A DNA stretch of 64,000 nt from Streptomyces sp. HSG2 (GTDB lineage Bacteria > Actinomycetota > Actinomycetes > Streptomycetales > Streptomycetaceae). The stretch spans positions 992,001 to 1,056,000 of the forward strand of contig NZ_CP066801.1 in assembly GCF_016598575.1 (NCBI RefSeq), read 5' to 3'. Every line of letters begins with the position of its first letter. The stretch's first letter is position 1. Below are positions 17,867-28,987 of this stretch, one piece after another. The translations under genes were made by a program, and so were the position numbers. The notes under the pieces were generated by a model that searched no databases, was not told the DNA's origin, and was given only the letters and a program-made list of their open reading frames with translations.

Positions 17867-19123
17867 GTGGCGCGCATGGACGACACAGAGGCCGACTCAC
17901 CCGCCCCGGGAGAGCGGCGGCTCACCACGCGGGAAGCGGCCGACCTGCTCGGCGTCAAGCCGGCAACGGTCTACGCCTACGTCAGCCGCGGCCGACTCGA
18001 CAGCAGGAGGTCACCGGACGGCCGGGGAAGCACCTTCGACCCGGCGGAAGTCCGCGCTCTGGCACGGCGCCCCAGGTCGACGACCACGACCGCTCGGCCC
18101 GACGACCAGACACGGGTACGCACCGAAATCACCCTGATCACCGAGGGGCGGCTCTACTACCGGGGCATCGACGCCGTCGAGCTGGTGAGTCGTCACGGCT
18201 ACGAGGAGGTGGCCGAGTGGCTCTGGACGGGGACGACCGGGGCGGGTACGGGATTCGCCGCGACGGAGGCGAGTCTCCTCGCGGCCCGACGCTCGGTGGA
18301 GGCCCTGCCCGAGCACGCCGGCCCCACGGACCATCTCCGCGTGGCCGCCGTCGCCACCGCCGCGACGGACCCCTTGCGCTTCGACCTCTCGAAAGAGGCG
18401 GTGCTGGCCTCGGCCCGGGTCCTCATCCCCACCATGGTGACCGCGCTGCCCGCCGCACGGCACGGACACCGGGTGGACAAGGGCCCCCTGGCCGACCGTC
18501 TCTGGTCCAGACTCGCCGAACGCACGGCGGACGACGCCTCCCTGCGCGCGTTGGACGCGGCACTCGGACTCCTGGCCGACCACGATCTCGCGGCCTCGAC
18601 ACGCGCGGTGCGCGTGGCCGCGTCCGCGCGAGCCCACGTCTACGCCGCCGTGTCGGCCGGACTCGGGGTGATCGAGGGTCCCCTGCACGGCGCCGCCTGC
18701 GGGGAGGCTCACCGGCTGCTCCAGGAAGTGCTCGCGCGAGGGAACGCCGCTCCCGTGATCGCGCAGGAGCTACGGGCGGGCCGTCGGATCCCGGGGCTGG
18801 GGCACAGCCTCTACGCCGGGGAAGACCCGCGAGCACGGGCCCTCTTCGCCCTCTTGGAAGACGTGCCCGGCGCGGAACCGGCGCTCGCCGCCGCACGCGA
18901 GATCACGACGGGAGCGGCACGCCATGCCCCTCTGCACGCCAACGTGGATCTCGCGCTCGCGGCTCTGTGCACCGCGACCGGCATGCCGGCGTCGGCAGGC
19001 GAAACGATCTTCGCCGTGGCGCGCACGGCCGGATGGGTCGCACACGCGCTGGAGGAGTACCAGGAGCCACCGCTGCCCCTGCGACCCTCGGGCCTCTACG
19101 TGGGGCCGCCTCCCCGGCACTGA
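17867..19123 (+). CDS. Citrate synthase homologue with N-terminal MerR-like DNA-binding domain
   Basis: A 418-residue fusion. Residues about 18-68 are an excisionase/MerR-like winged helix (LTTREAADLLGVKPATVYAYVSRGRL, then DPAEVRALARR). Residues about 85-410 are a citrate synthase fold starting ITEGRLYYRGIDAVELV. The three catalytic positions are kept: His239 (DHDLAAST), His313 (GLGHSLYAGEDPR) and Asp361 (ANVDLAL). It may therefore be enzyme, metabolite-sensing regulator, or both; the neighbouring paralogue is the obvious target. GTG 17867 is preferred over ATG 17876 because GGAG sits eight bases upstream. Related proteins are often annotated simply as citrate synthase. A hairpin follows the stop. 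Confidence 0.85.
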   Translation: MARMDDTEADSPAPGERRLTTREAADLLGVKPATVYAYVSRGRLDSRRSPDGRGSTFDPAEVRALARRPRSTTTTARPDDQTRVRTEITLITEGRLYYRGIDAVELVSRHGYEEVAEWLWTGTTGAGTGFAATEASLLAARRSVEALPEHAGPTDHLRVAAVATAATDPLRFDLSKEAVLASARVLIPTMVTALPAARHGHRVDKGPLADRLWSRLAERTADDASLRALDAALGLLADHDLAASTRAVRVAASARAHVYAAVSAGLGVIEGPLHGAACGEAHRLLQEVLARGNAAPVIAQELRAGRRIPGLGHSLYAGEDPRARALFALLEDVPGAEPALAAAREITTGAARHAPLHANVDLALAALCTATGMPASAGETIFAVARTAGWVAHALEEYQEPPLPLRPSGLYVGPPPRH

Positions 19124-19130
19124 GGACGAC

Positions 19131-19149
19131 CGGTCGCGAAGCGCGACCG
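19131..19149 (+). terminator. Hairpin after the DNA-binding citrate synthase gene
   Basis: CGGTCGCG and CGCGACCG form a perfect 8-bp stem with a three-base loop, seven bases after the stop codon. It is the likely intrinsic terminator, before the convergent parE gene. Confidence 0.6.
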
Positions 19150-19315
19150 ACGAGGCTCCAGCGGGCATCGGCCCTCGTCGTGCGGAGCGCCCGATGCCCC
19201 GGTCGGTCCGCTCCCCCGCCCTTGCCCGGACGGCCCGAACGACAATGGGCGACCGGGCTTGTGTCCCAGAGCGACGCCCCCGTCTCTCCCTGCCCGAAAG
19301 CCGGGGCGGATCGCG

Positions 19316-21439
19316 TCAGGCGTCGATGCGGGAACGGTCGAGCGTGGCGGCCGAACCGGAGATGAATTCCTTGCGGGGCGCGACGTCGTTGCCCATGAGA
19401 AGATCGAAGACCCGCTCAGCCGAATCCAGATCGGTGAGGTTGATCCGTCGCAGGGTGCGCCGACGAGGGTCCATGGTCGTCTCCGCCAGTTGGTCCGCGT
19501 CCATCTCTCCGAGGCCCTTGTACCGCTGGATGGAGTCCTTGTAGCGGACTCCCCTGCTTCGGAAATCGGTCAGCTTGTCGCGCAGTTCGCGGTCCGAGTA
19601 GGTGTAGACGTACTTGTCCTGACCCTTCTTGGGCTGGGTGACCTCCACCCGGTGCAGGGGCGGCACCGCTGCGAAGACGCGCCCCGCCTCCACCATGGGA
19701 CGCATGTAGCGGTGGAAGAGCGTGAGCAGCAGCGTCCGGATGTGGGACCCGTCGACGTCGGCGTCCGTCATCATGATGATCTTGCCGTACCTGGCGGTGT
19801 CGATGTCGAAGGTCCGGCCCGACCCCGCCCCTATGACCTGGATGATCGCGCCGCACTCGGCGTTCTTCAGCATGTCGGTCACCGAGGACTTCTGAACGTT
19901 GAGGATCTTCCCTCGAATCGGGAGCAACGCCTGGAACTCCGAGTTTCGGGCGAGCTTGGCCGTGCCGAGCGCCGAGTCTCCCTCGACGATGAACAACTCG
20001 CTGCGGTCCACCTCGTCGCTGCGGCAGTCGGCGAGCTTGGCCGGCAGCGAGGAGGACTCCAACGCGGTCTTGCGGCGCTGCGCGTCCTTGTGCTGCCGGG
20101 CGGCGATTCGCGTGCGGGCCGCCGCGACGGCCTTCTCCAGGACGGCACGCGCCTGTTGGGCCGCGTCGCGCTTGGTCGAGACCAGGAACGCCTTGAGTTC
20201 CTTGGCGATCACCTGGTTGACGATGCGACGCGCCGCCGAGGTACCGAGGACCTCCTTGGTCTGCCCCTCGAACTGCGGCTCGGCCAACCTGACGGTGACC
20301 ACGGCCGTGAGGCCCTCCAGAGCGTCGTCCTTGACGATGTCGTCCTCGGCGACCCGGAGCAGCTTCTTGCCGCGCAGCACCTCGTTGAGCGTCTTGGTCA
20401 CGGCCTGCTCGAAACCGGCGACGTGGGTACCGCCCTTGGGGGTGGCGATGATGTTGACGAAGGAGCGCACCGTGGTGTCGTAGCCGGTGCCCCATCGCAG
20501 GGCGACGTCCACTCCCAGGTCGCGGGTGACCTCGGTCGGGGTCATCTGGCCGTGTTCGTCCAGGACCGGGACGGTCTCCTTGAAGCTCCCCCGGCCACCG
20601 AGACGGAGGACGTCGCAGATGGCCCGATCGGCGGCGAGGTACTCGCAGAACTCGCTGATGCCCCCGTCGAAGCGGAAGGACTCCTCACCCTTGCTTCCCC
20701 CCTGGCCGAGCCCGAACTCGTCGCGCACGACGATGGTCAGCCCCGGCACCAGGAAGGCCGTCTGGCGCGCCCGCTGGTGCAGCGTCTCCAGGGAGAGCCG
20801 GGCGTCCTTCAGGAAGATCTGCCGATCCGCCCAGTACCGCACACGAGTGCCCGTACGCGCCTTCGGGACCTTCCTCACCTTGCGCAGGCCGCCCCCGGCC
20901 TCGAACCGACCCTCCGATCCGGCCCCGGCGAAGGCTCCGGGCACGCCCCGGCGGAAGCTGATCGCGTGGGTATGGCCCCCTCTGTCGACCTCGATGTCCA
21001 GGCGCGCGGAGAGCGCGTTCACCACGGAGGCGCCCACCCCGTGCAGTCCGCCCGAGGCGGCGTACGAGCCACCCCCGAACTTGCCTCCGGCGTGGAGCTT
21101 GGTCATGACCACCTCGACACCGGAGAGACCGGTCTTCGGTTCGACGTCGACGGGGATGCCCCGGCCGTCGTCGCGCACCTCGACCGAGCCGTCGTCGTGC
21201 AGGACGACCTCGATCCGCTCGCAGTGCCCTCCCAGGGCCTCGTCGACGGAGTTGTCGATGATCTCCCAGAGGCAGTGCATCAGTCCTCGACTGTCGGTCG
21301 AGCCGATGTACATCCCCGGGCGCTTGCGGACGGCCTCCAGTCCCTCCAGTACGAGGAGGTGCCGCGCGGTGTAGTTGGAGCCGTCCCGGTCTGCTCCTGC
21401 CAGCAGGGCGGTGGACGGCACGGTCGAATCGGCGGTCAC
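19316..21439 (-). CDS. parE: DNA topoisomerase IV subunit B
   Basis: A 707-residue GHKL ATPase subunit that pairs with ParC. The ATP-binding elements are in order: EIIDNSVDEA, DDGRGIPVD, GGLHGVGASVVNALS and the transducer lysine region. The TOPRIM domain begins ELFIVEGDSALGTAK and includes MTDADVDGSHIRTLLL, supplying the magnesium-binding acidic residues; QRYKGLGEMDADQL closes the C-terminus. The length and lack of a long insertion fit an actinobacterial ParE. The frame is open to 21670, but GTG 21439 has GAGGAG nine bases upstream and begins VTADSTVPS. It is divergent from the DUF7455 gene and convergent with the citrate synthase gene. Confidence 0.94.
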   Translation of the reverse strand: MTADSTVPSTALLAGADRDGSNYTARHLLVLEGLEAVRKRPGMYIGSTDSRGLMHCLWEIIDNSVDEALGGHCERIEVVLHDDGSVEVRDDGRGIPVDVEPKTGLSGVEVVMTKLHAGGKFGGGSYAASGGLHGVGASVVNALSARLDIEVDRGGHTHAISFRRGVPGAFAGAGSEGRFEAGGGLRKVRKVPKARTGTRVRYWADRQIFLKDARLSLETLHQRARQTAFLVPGLTIVVRDEFGLGQGGSKGEESFRFDGGISEFCEYLAADRAICDVLRLGGRGSFKETVPVLDEHGQMTPTEVTRDLGVDVALRWGTGYDTTVRSFVNIIATPKGGTHVAGFEQAVTKTLNEVLRGKKLLRVAEDDIVKDDALEGLTAVVTVRLAEPQFEGQTKEVLGTSAARRIVNQVIAKELKAFLVSTKRDAAQQARAVLEKAVAAARTRIAARQHKDAQRRKTALESSSLPAKLADCRSDEVDRSELFIVEGDSALGTAKLARNSEFQALLPIRGKILNVQKSSVTDMLKNAECGAIIQVIGAGSGRTFDIDTARYGKIIMMTDADVDGSHIRTLLLTLFHRYMRPMVEAGRVFAAVPPLHRVEVTQPKKGQDKYVYTYSDRELRDKLTDFRSRGVRYKDSIQRYKGLGEMDADQLAETTMDPRRRTLRRINLTDLDSAERVFDLLMGNDVAPRKEFISGSAATLDRSRIDA

Positions 21440-21875
21440 GCGGTTCGCTCCTCGCTGAATTTCCGATGGGCCCTGCGGGGGAGGGCACGGCGTCGTTCGC
21501 CGCTCAGAGGGTACCCAGGTCCTGGTGGGGCGGTTCTCACGCCACCCTGGACGGGGTTGCCACCCTAGGGCACGTCGCATACACGTTCGATCCCCCGAGG
21601 GGGTGAAGCACACATCACGTTCCCTTCGAGGCATGAACCATTTAGGCTCCGGGCACGTCCTCATGAACAAACCGGCAATCCGGCCGGAGGACCCGACACC
21701 ACCGACAGCGCGAACCCGTACGACACAGACTCGTGATACGGCACATTCGCCGCCAACCGGCAGCAGCCAGCCCCCTCGGAGATTTTTTCAAGGAGAAGCC
21801 ACGAGCGGGAACGTTTCGAGGCTGGTTGGATGTTGACCCTGGTACGACAGCTCGTCGAGCTAGAGAAGAGGCGAC
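21440..21875. other. Divergent region between parE and the DUF7455 gene
   Basis: This 436-bp gap holds no supported gene. A plus-strand frame from ATG 21633 to 21836 is possible but has no good ribosome site and ordinary composition. TTGACC at 21836 could be a -35 element for the DUF7455 gene, without a clean -10. A LexA-like half-site (GTTCG) at 21585 pairs poorly with CGCAT. Confidence 0.35.
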
Positions 21876-22106
21876 GTGACTACTGTTCTGACTTCCGCGA
21901 GCCCGCTGACGGCCGCAGACCGCTGCGACCGCTGCGGCGCCCAGGCCTACCTGCGCGTCGTCCTGCTCAACGGCGGAGAGCTGCTCTTCTGCGCCCACCA
22001 CGGTCGCAAGTTCGAGCCGGAACTCAAGAAGATCGCCGCCGAGATACAGGACGAGACCGAGCGACTCACCTCCGTTCCGGCCTCGGCCTCCGAAGAAGAG
22101 CGCTGA
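21876..22106 (+). CDS. DUF7455 family small cysteine-rich protein
   Basis: A 76-residue protein of the DUF7455 family, widespread in actinobacteria and unknown in function. It has a zinc-ribbon-like arrangement: CDRCG near residues 17-21, then FCAHHGRKFEP near 40, giving a plausible Cys2-Cys-His metal site. The C-terminal third is charged and helical. GTG 21876 follows AGAGG at normal spacing. In Streptomyces this gene is regularly found near hrdB, as here (about 4 kb away), so it is part of the conserved block. It is followed by a strong hairpin. Likely cytoplasmic; possibly nucleic-acid binding, which is inference from the ribbon only. Confidence 0.85.
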   Translation: MTTVLTSASPLTAADRCDRCGAQAYLRVVLLNGGELLFCAHHGRKFEPELKKIAAEIQDETERLTSVPASASEEER

Positions 22107-22148
22107 TCCGACCCCCGTTCCCTCGACCAGTCGTCCGACACGAGCCGA

Positions 22149-22189
22149 CGAGACGGGCGGCCTCCCCGCTGGGGGGGCCGCCCGTCTCG
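22149..22189. terminator. Strong bidirectional terminator hairpin
   Basis: CGAGACGGGCGGCC and GGCCGCCCGTCTCG form a perfect 14-bp stem; the 13-base loop can itself pair (CCCC with GGGG). It lies between the converging DUF7455 and serine protease genes. Confidence 0.85.
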
Positions 22190-22289
22190 CGTGCGTCGTG
22201 GCCACACAACGACCCACGGCCCCCTGTCGAGCTCCGGGGAGAGCACGCCCGAGGGCCCTCGATCGGCTTCCGTGCGCCGCGTCGCACGA

Positions 22290-23126
22290 TCAGGGCGTAT
22301 CCCACCCCAGGGCCTTGAGTACGGCCGACACTCGCGTGTAGACGCCGGGGCTGTCCGGTCGTCCGCAACCACTCCCGAACGAGACCAGACCGATCAGCTT
22401 GCCTCGGGCCACCAGGGGCCCTCCGCTGTCTCCCTGGCAGGCATCGCGCCCACCCGTCTCCTCCCCCGCGCAGAGCATGGTCTCGGGCCTGTACCTGCCT
22501 CCGGCGAGGCCCGGATAGGCGGCGGAGCAGCGGCGATCGGGGAGCACATGGACAGAGGCACCACGTAGGGTGCCCGCGTAGTCACCCCTCCCCGAGGTGT
22601 CCCCCCAGCCGAAGACCACGGCACTCTGCCCGGGTGCGTACGCCGGATCACCCTCGGGAGCCATCGCTATGGTGGACCCGGCCGGCAGCTTCCGCGACAG
22701 CGTGACCACGGCGAAGTCCCCGGAGTTGCTGCCGCGATCGTGGTCCGGGTTGACCCAGACACCGCGGACGGGAATCTCGCGTCCCTGTCCGACGGCACCC
22801 AGGTCCGTGCGCCCCACCACCACCCGGAGATCGCGCACAGGGTCCGCGGGCGTCCCGAGAACCTCCTCCCCCAGACAGTGGGCGGCCGTGAGGACAGTGG
22901 TCCGTCCGACGGCGACGCCCCCGCAGAACTGCCCCGACCGGGTACCCCCGAATCGGTCACGGCTGGCGAGGGCGACCGCCCAGGGGACATCGGCCGCGTC
23001 GACGGCGAAGCCTCCCAGGATCTGCCGGTCGGCCGCCGCCGGAGCGGCGGCGGCCGACGGAAGGACCGCCCCGAAGGCGAGCAGGACCAGCGTCCGGGCA
23101 ACCGCCCGGACAGCAGCGTGACGCAT
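22290..23126 (-). CDS. Secreted trypsin-like serine protease (S1)
   Basis: A 278-residue chymotrypsin-fold protease with a signal peptide: positive start ([12 protein letters not shown]), hydrophobic core, and a likely cut after AAAAPA. The mature N-terminus is probably ILGGF near residue 36, the classic zymogen junction. The catalytic triad is His83 (TAAHC), Asp137 (GDFAV) and Ser234 (CQGDSGGP); the aspartate expected at the base of the S1 pocket precedes it ([12 protein letters not shown]), indicating trypsin-like specificity for Arg/Lys. Cysteines for three disulfides are present. ATG 23126 has GAGGAG five bases upstream; a GTG two codons earlier is less likely. It sits next to a UvrA-like gene on the same strand and may belong to an accessory insertion. 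Confidence 0.92.
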   Translation of the reverse strand: MRHAAVRAVARTLVLLAFGAVLPSAAAAPAAADRQILGGFAVDAADVPWAVALASRDRFGGTRSGQFCGGVAVGRTTVLTAAHCLGEEVLGTPADPVRDLRVVVGRTDLGAVGQGREIPVRGVWVNPDHDRGSNSGDFAVVTLSRKLPAGSTIAMAPEGDPAYAPGQSAVVFGWGDTSGRGDYAGTLRGASVHVLPDRRCSAAYPGLAGGRYRPETMLCAGEETGGRDACQGDSGGPLVARGKLIGLVSFGSGCGRPDSPGVYTRVSAVLKALGWDTP

Positions 23127-23337
23127 ACCCACTCCTCACTGAAGGGTGACGACTGAGCACCCAGAGTGATGCCGGCCGTCACACCTCGCACCCCGGCGCG
23201 GCTCGGCGGTCGAGCCCGGCGCGCTACACCGGAGCCGACCTGCGGCGCGTCGCGGACCTCTGGGGCGTTGGCGTGGAGGAGGTGGCGCGCGTCCACGCGG
23301 CGACCGACGACGCCCCCCGCGCCCGGCATCGCCGAGC

Positions 23338-25725
<2,388 letters not shown>

Positions 25726-25922
25726 GTTCGCTTCCGCCTATTTCCGTCGTAGCGTGACCCTTCCGACGGGGGCGGCACCGGCCGCAGGCGTCGGTCGGGC
25801 TTCCGTACCCTCGACTTCGACGCTAGTAGCCGGTACCGACAACGGACCGGGACCCGACCGGATGACACCCGGGGCGCCCGTTCGCGCGGCCCCGCCCCGA
25901 ACTCCGACCCGGCCGCGAAACG

Positions 25923-25959
25923 ACTCCGTGCCCCGATCCGAGGGATCGAGGCACGGAGT
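25923..25959 (-). terminator. hrdB terminator
   Basis: ACTCCGTGCCTCGATCC pairs with GGATCGGGGCACGGAGT: a 17-bp stem with one mismatch and a three-base loop, 11 bases after the hrdB stop. Very stable; no T-tract. Confidence 0.85.
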
Positions 25960-25970
25960 GAACGGTCGGC

Positions 25971-27506
<1,536 letters not shown>

Positions 27507-27668
27507 GAACAACCTCTCGGAACGTTGGAAAGCGGCTTCCGGCACCGTCCGGGCGGACGGGAGCCGACCGTCGACTTCGGATCGGGTCGACGGCGCGGGC
27601 GGGGCCGGGGAGGGGCACGACGCCGTCGCTCGACGTCCGCCTTCCCTCCTCGACTGTCACCTCTTAGG

Positions 27669-27696
27669 TCATCGCGCTGCTCCCGCGAGCGTTACG
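27669..27696 (-). promoter_or_regulatory. Candidate ECF-sigma promoter of hrdB
   Basis: On the minus strand CGTAAC (27691-27696) and CGATGA (27669-27674) are separated by exactly 16 bases. This is the form of promoters used by the BldN/ShbA group of ECF sigma factors, and ShbA is reported to drive hrdB in Streptomyces. Transcription would start near 27661, leaving a leader of about 155 bases. The rest of the 430-bp gap to whiH shows no gene. Confidence 0.6.
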
Positions 27697-27792
27697 CCCG
27701 ATCCGCGTGGCCCGAGTCACACTCGAAATACCGGCAAGCGGGTCGAAAAGGAGCACTCCGAGTCAATGACGATCCTCCCGCCGAACCCGGGA

Positions 27793-27829
27793 ATCCGGCG
27801 CTCACCACCCCCGCGGGTGAGCGCCGGAT
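27793..27829. terminator. Hairpin between whiH and the hrdB promoter
   Basis: ATCCGGCGCTCACC and GGTGAGCGCCGGAT form a perfect 14-bp stem with a nine-base loop. It would insulate hrdB from read-through out of whiH. Confidence 0.75.
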
Positions 27830-27895
27830 CCCGTGGCGCCACCGCGACGCGGGACCCGACAGGCCAGGGACGCGAGGGCCCGCCATCCACGCCGT

Positions 27896-27926
27896 CCCGC
27901 CCCGGGCGGCCACCCTCCCGGGCGGG
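27896..27926 (-). terminator. Hairpin immediately after whiH
   Basis: CCCGCCCCGGG and CCCGGGCGGG pair over about 10 bp with one bulged base, starting 10 bases after the whiH stop. Together with the hairpin at 27793-27829 it makes a double stop. Confidence 0.55.
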
Positions 27927-27936
27927 CGGCGACAGA

Positions 27937-28824
27937 TCAGTGCTCGCGAGGCGCGGGGACGACCCGATCAGACTCGGGCTGCACCGTGAGCAGCTGCCGC
28001 ATGGCGGACTCGGCCGCCGCACCGTCACCCGCGGACAGCGCGTCGACGATCAGACCGTGCTGCGACAGCGTCGCCTCGTTCAGGCGGTCACAGCCCGTGA
28101 CCGGCCCCCCTGAGACCTGAAGCGCGGCGGAGACGATGCCCGACAGGTGGTCCAGCATGCGATTCCCGGCGACCTGGATGAGGAGCATGTGGAACTCGGC
28201 GTCCGCCCGCGAGAAGGTGAGGGCGTCACCCTGCCCGGCCGCGTGTCCCATGATCTGGACCATCTCGGACAGACGCTGCTGGACGTCCTCTCGACCGTGG
28301 CCGGCGGCGAGCCGCGCGGCGAGCGGTTCGATCGTCCAGCGCAGTTCGCCGAGCTCGCGACGCTGGTCGTCACGCTGCGGTCCGAACGCGCGCCACTCGA
28401 TGATGTCCGGGTCGAGGAGGTTCCAGTCGCTGACGGGACGCACCCTCGTGCCGACGTTCGGGCGGGCGCTGACGAGGCCCTTCGCTTCCAGGACGCGCAA
28501 CGACTCGCGGACGACGGTGCGCGAGACCTCGAAACGCTGGCCGATTTCCTCGGGGACCAGCGGACGGTCGGCTCCCAGATCGCCGGAGACGATCATCTGG
28601 CCGAGTTGCTGGACGAGTTGCCCGTGAAGCCCTCGCCCCCGGCTCCCGGCGGCGCGCCGACTCACCCGCCCCAACTCGGGCTCACCGCCGTCCCACGCGG
28701 GAGGGCCGGGGCGATCGACGGTGGGCCCGTCTGCGTAGGGGCGGCGGTCGCGTTCGCCGGGACTCGCGACCCCGGGGTCGGCGGAGCGGGCGGTGGTCAT
28801 CATCGTGTGCGCAAGGGTACTCAC
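27937..28824 (-). CDS. whiH: Sporulation transcription factor WhiH (GntR/FadR family)
   Basis: A 295-residue GntR-type regulator needed for sporulation septation in aerial hyphae. The winged helix is at about residues 70-130: LHGQLVQQLGQMIVSG, then PEEIGQRFEVSRTVVRESLRVLEAKGLV and RPNVGTRVRP. The FCD ligand domain follows (ELRWTIEPLAARLAAG; ADAEFHMLLIQVAGNRML; QHGLIVDALSAGD), including the histidines that hold metal in this class. Identity rests on the sequence and on its place directly upstream of hrdB. GTG 28824 (VSTLAHTMM) is chosen as the conserved start, although the ribosome site is weak; two ATG codons follow seven codons later. A WhiG-type -10 element lies about 95 bases upstream. It is probably autoregulated, as reported in S. 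coelicolor. Confidence 0.95.
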   Translation of the reverse strand: MSTLAHTMMTTARSADPGVASPGERDRRPYADGPTVDRPGPPAWDGGEPELGRVSRRAAGSRGRGLHGQLVQQLGQMIVSGDLGADRPLVPEEIGQRFEVSRTVVRESLRVLEAKGLVSARPNVGTRVRPVSDWNLLDPDIIEWRAFGPQRDDQRRELGELRWTIEPLAARLAAGHGREDVQQRLSEMVQIMGHAAGQGDALTFSRADAEFHMLLIQVAGNRMLDHLSGIVSAALQVSGGPVTGCDRLNEATLSQHGLIVDALSAGDGAAAESAMRQLLTVQPESDRVVPAPREH

Positions 28825-28916
28825 GCGTTCTTTGTCGGCGACCTGCCCAACTCCCTTGAGCGCTTTGGTGAAAAGCACACGAAAGGGTGATCGCTCGCCC
28901 CGCCCCAATTGACGCC

Positions 28917-28924
28917 TTATCGGA
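28917..28924 (-). promoter_or_regulatory. WhiG-type -10 element of whiH
   Basis: Read on the minus strand this is TCCGATAA, one base from the sigma-WhiG -10 consensus GCCGATAA, about 95 bases before the whiH start. Published work shows whiH is transcribed by sigma-WhiG. The -35 half (TAAA expected) is poor here. Confidence 0.6.
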
Positions 28925-28987
28925 AAGAAATGGGCTTCGACCGGGGGAGTTGCGCACAGCTTCGGAGGCCCGGGACACCGACCGCCT

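Noticed and set aside
21576..21589. LexA-like sequence CGCATACACGTTCG before parE
   Set aside because: Only one half-site fits; the left half (CGCAT) differs from CGAAC at two important positions.
22667..23329. 220-codon minus-strand frame overlapping the serine protease
   Set aside because: It is out of phase with the protease, which carries a signal peptide and full catalytic triad; the frame has no recognisable domain.
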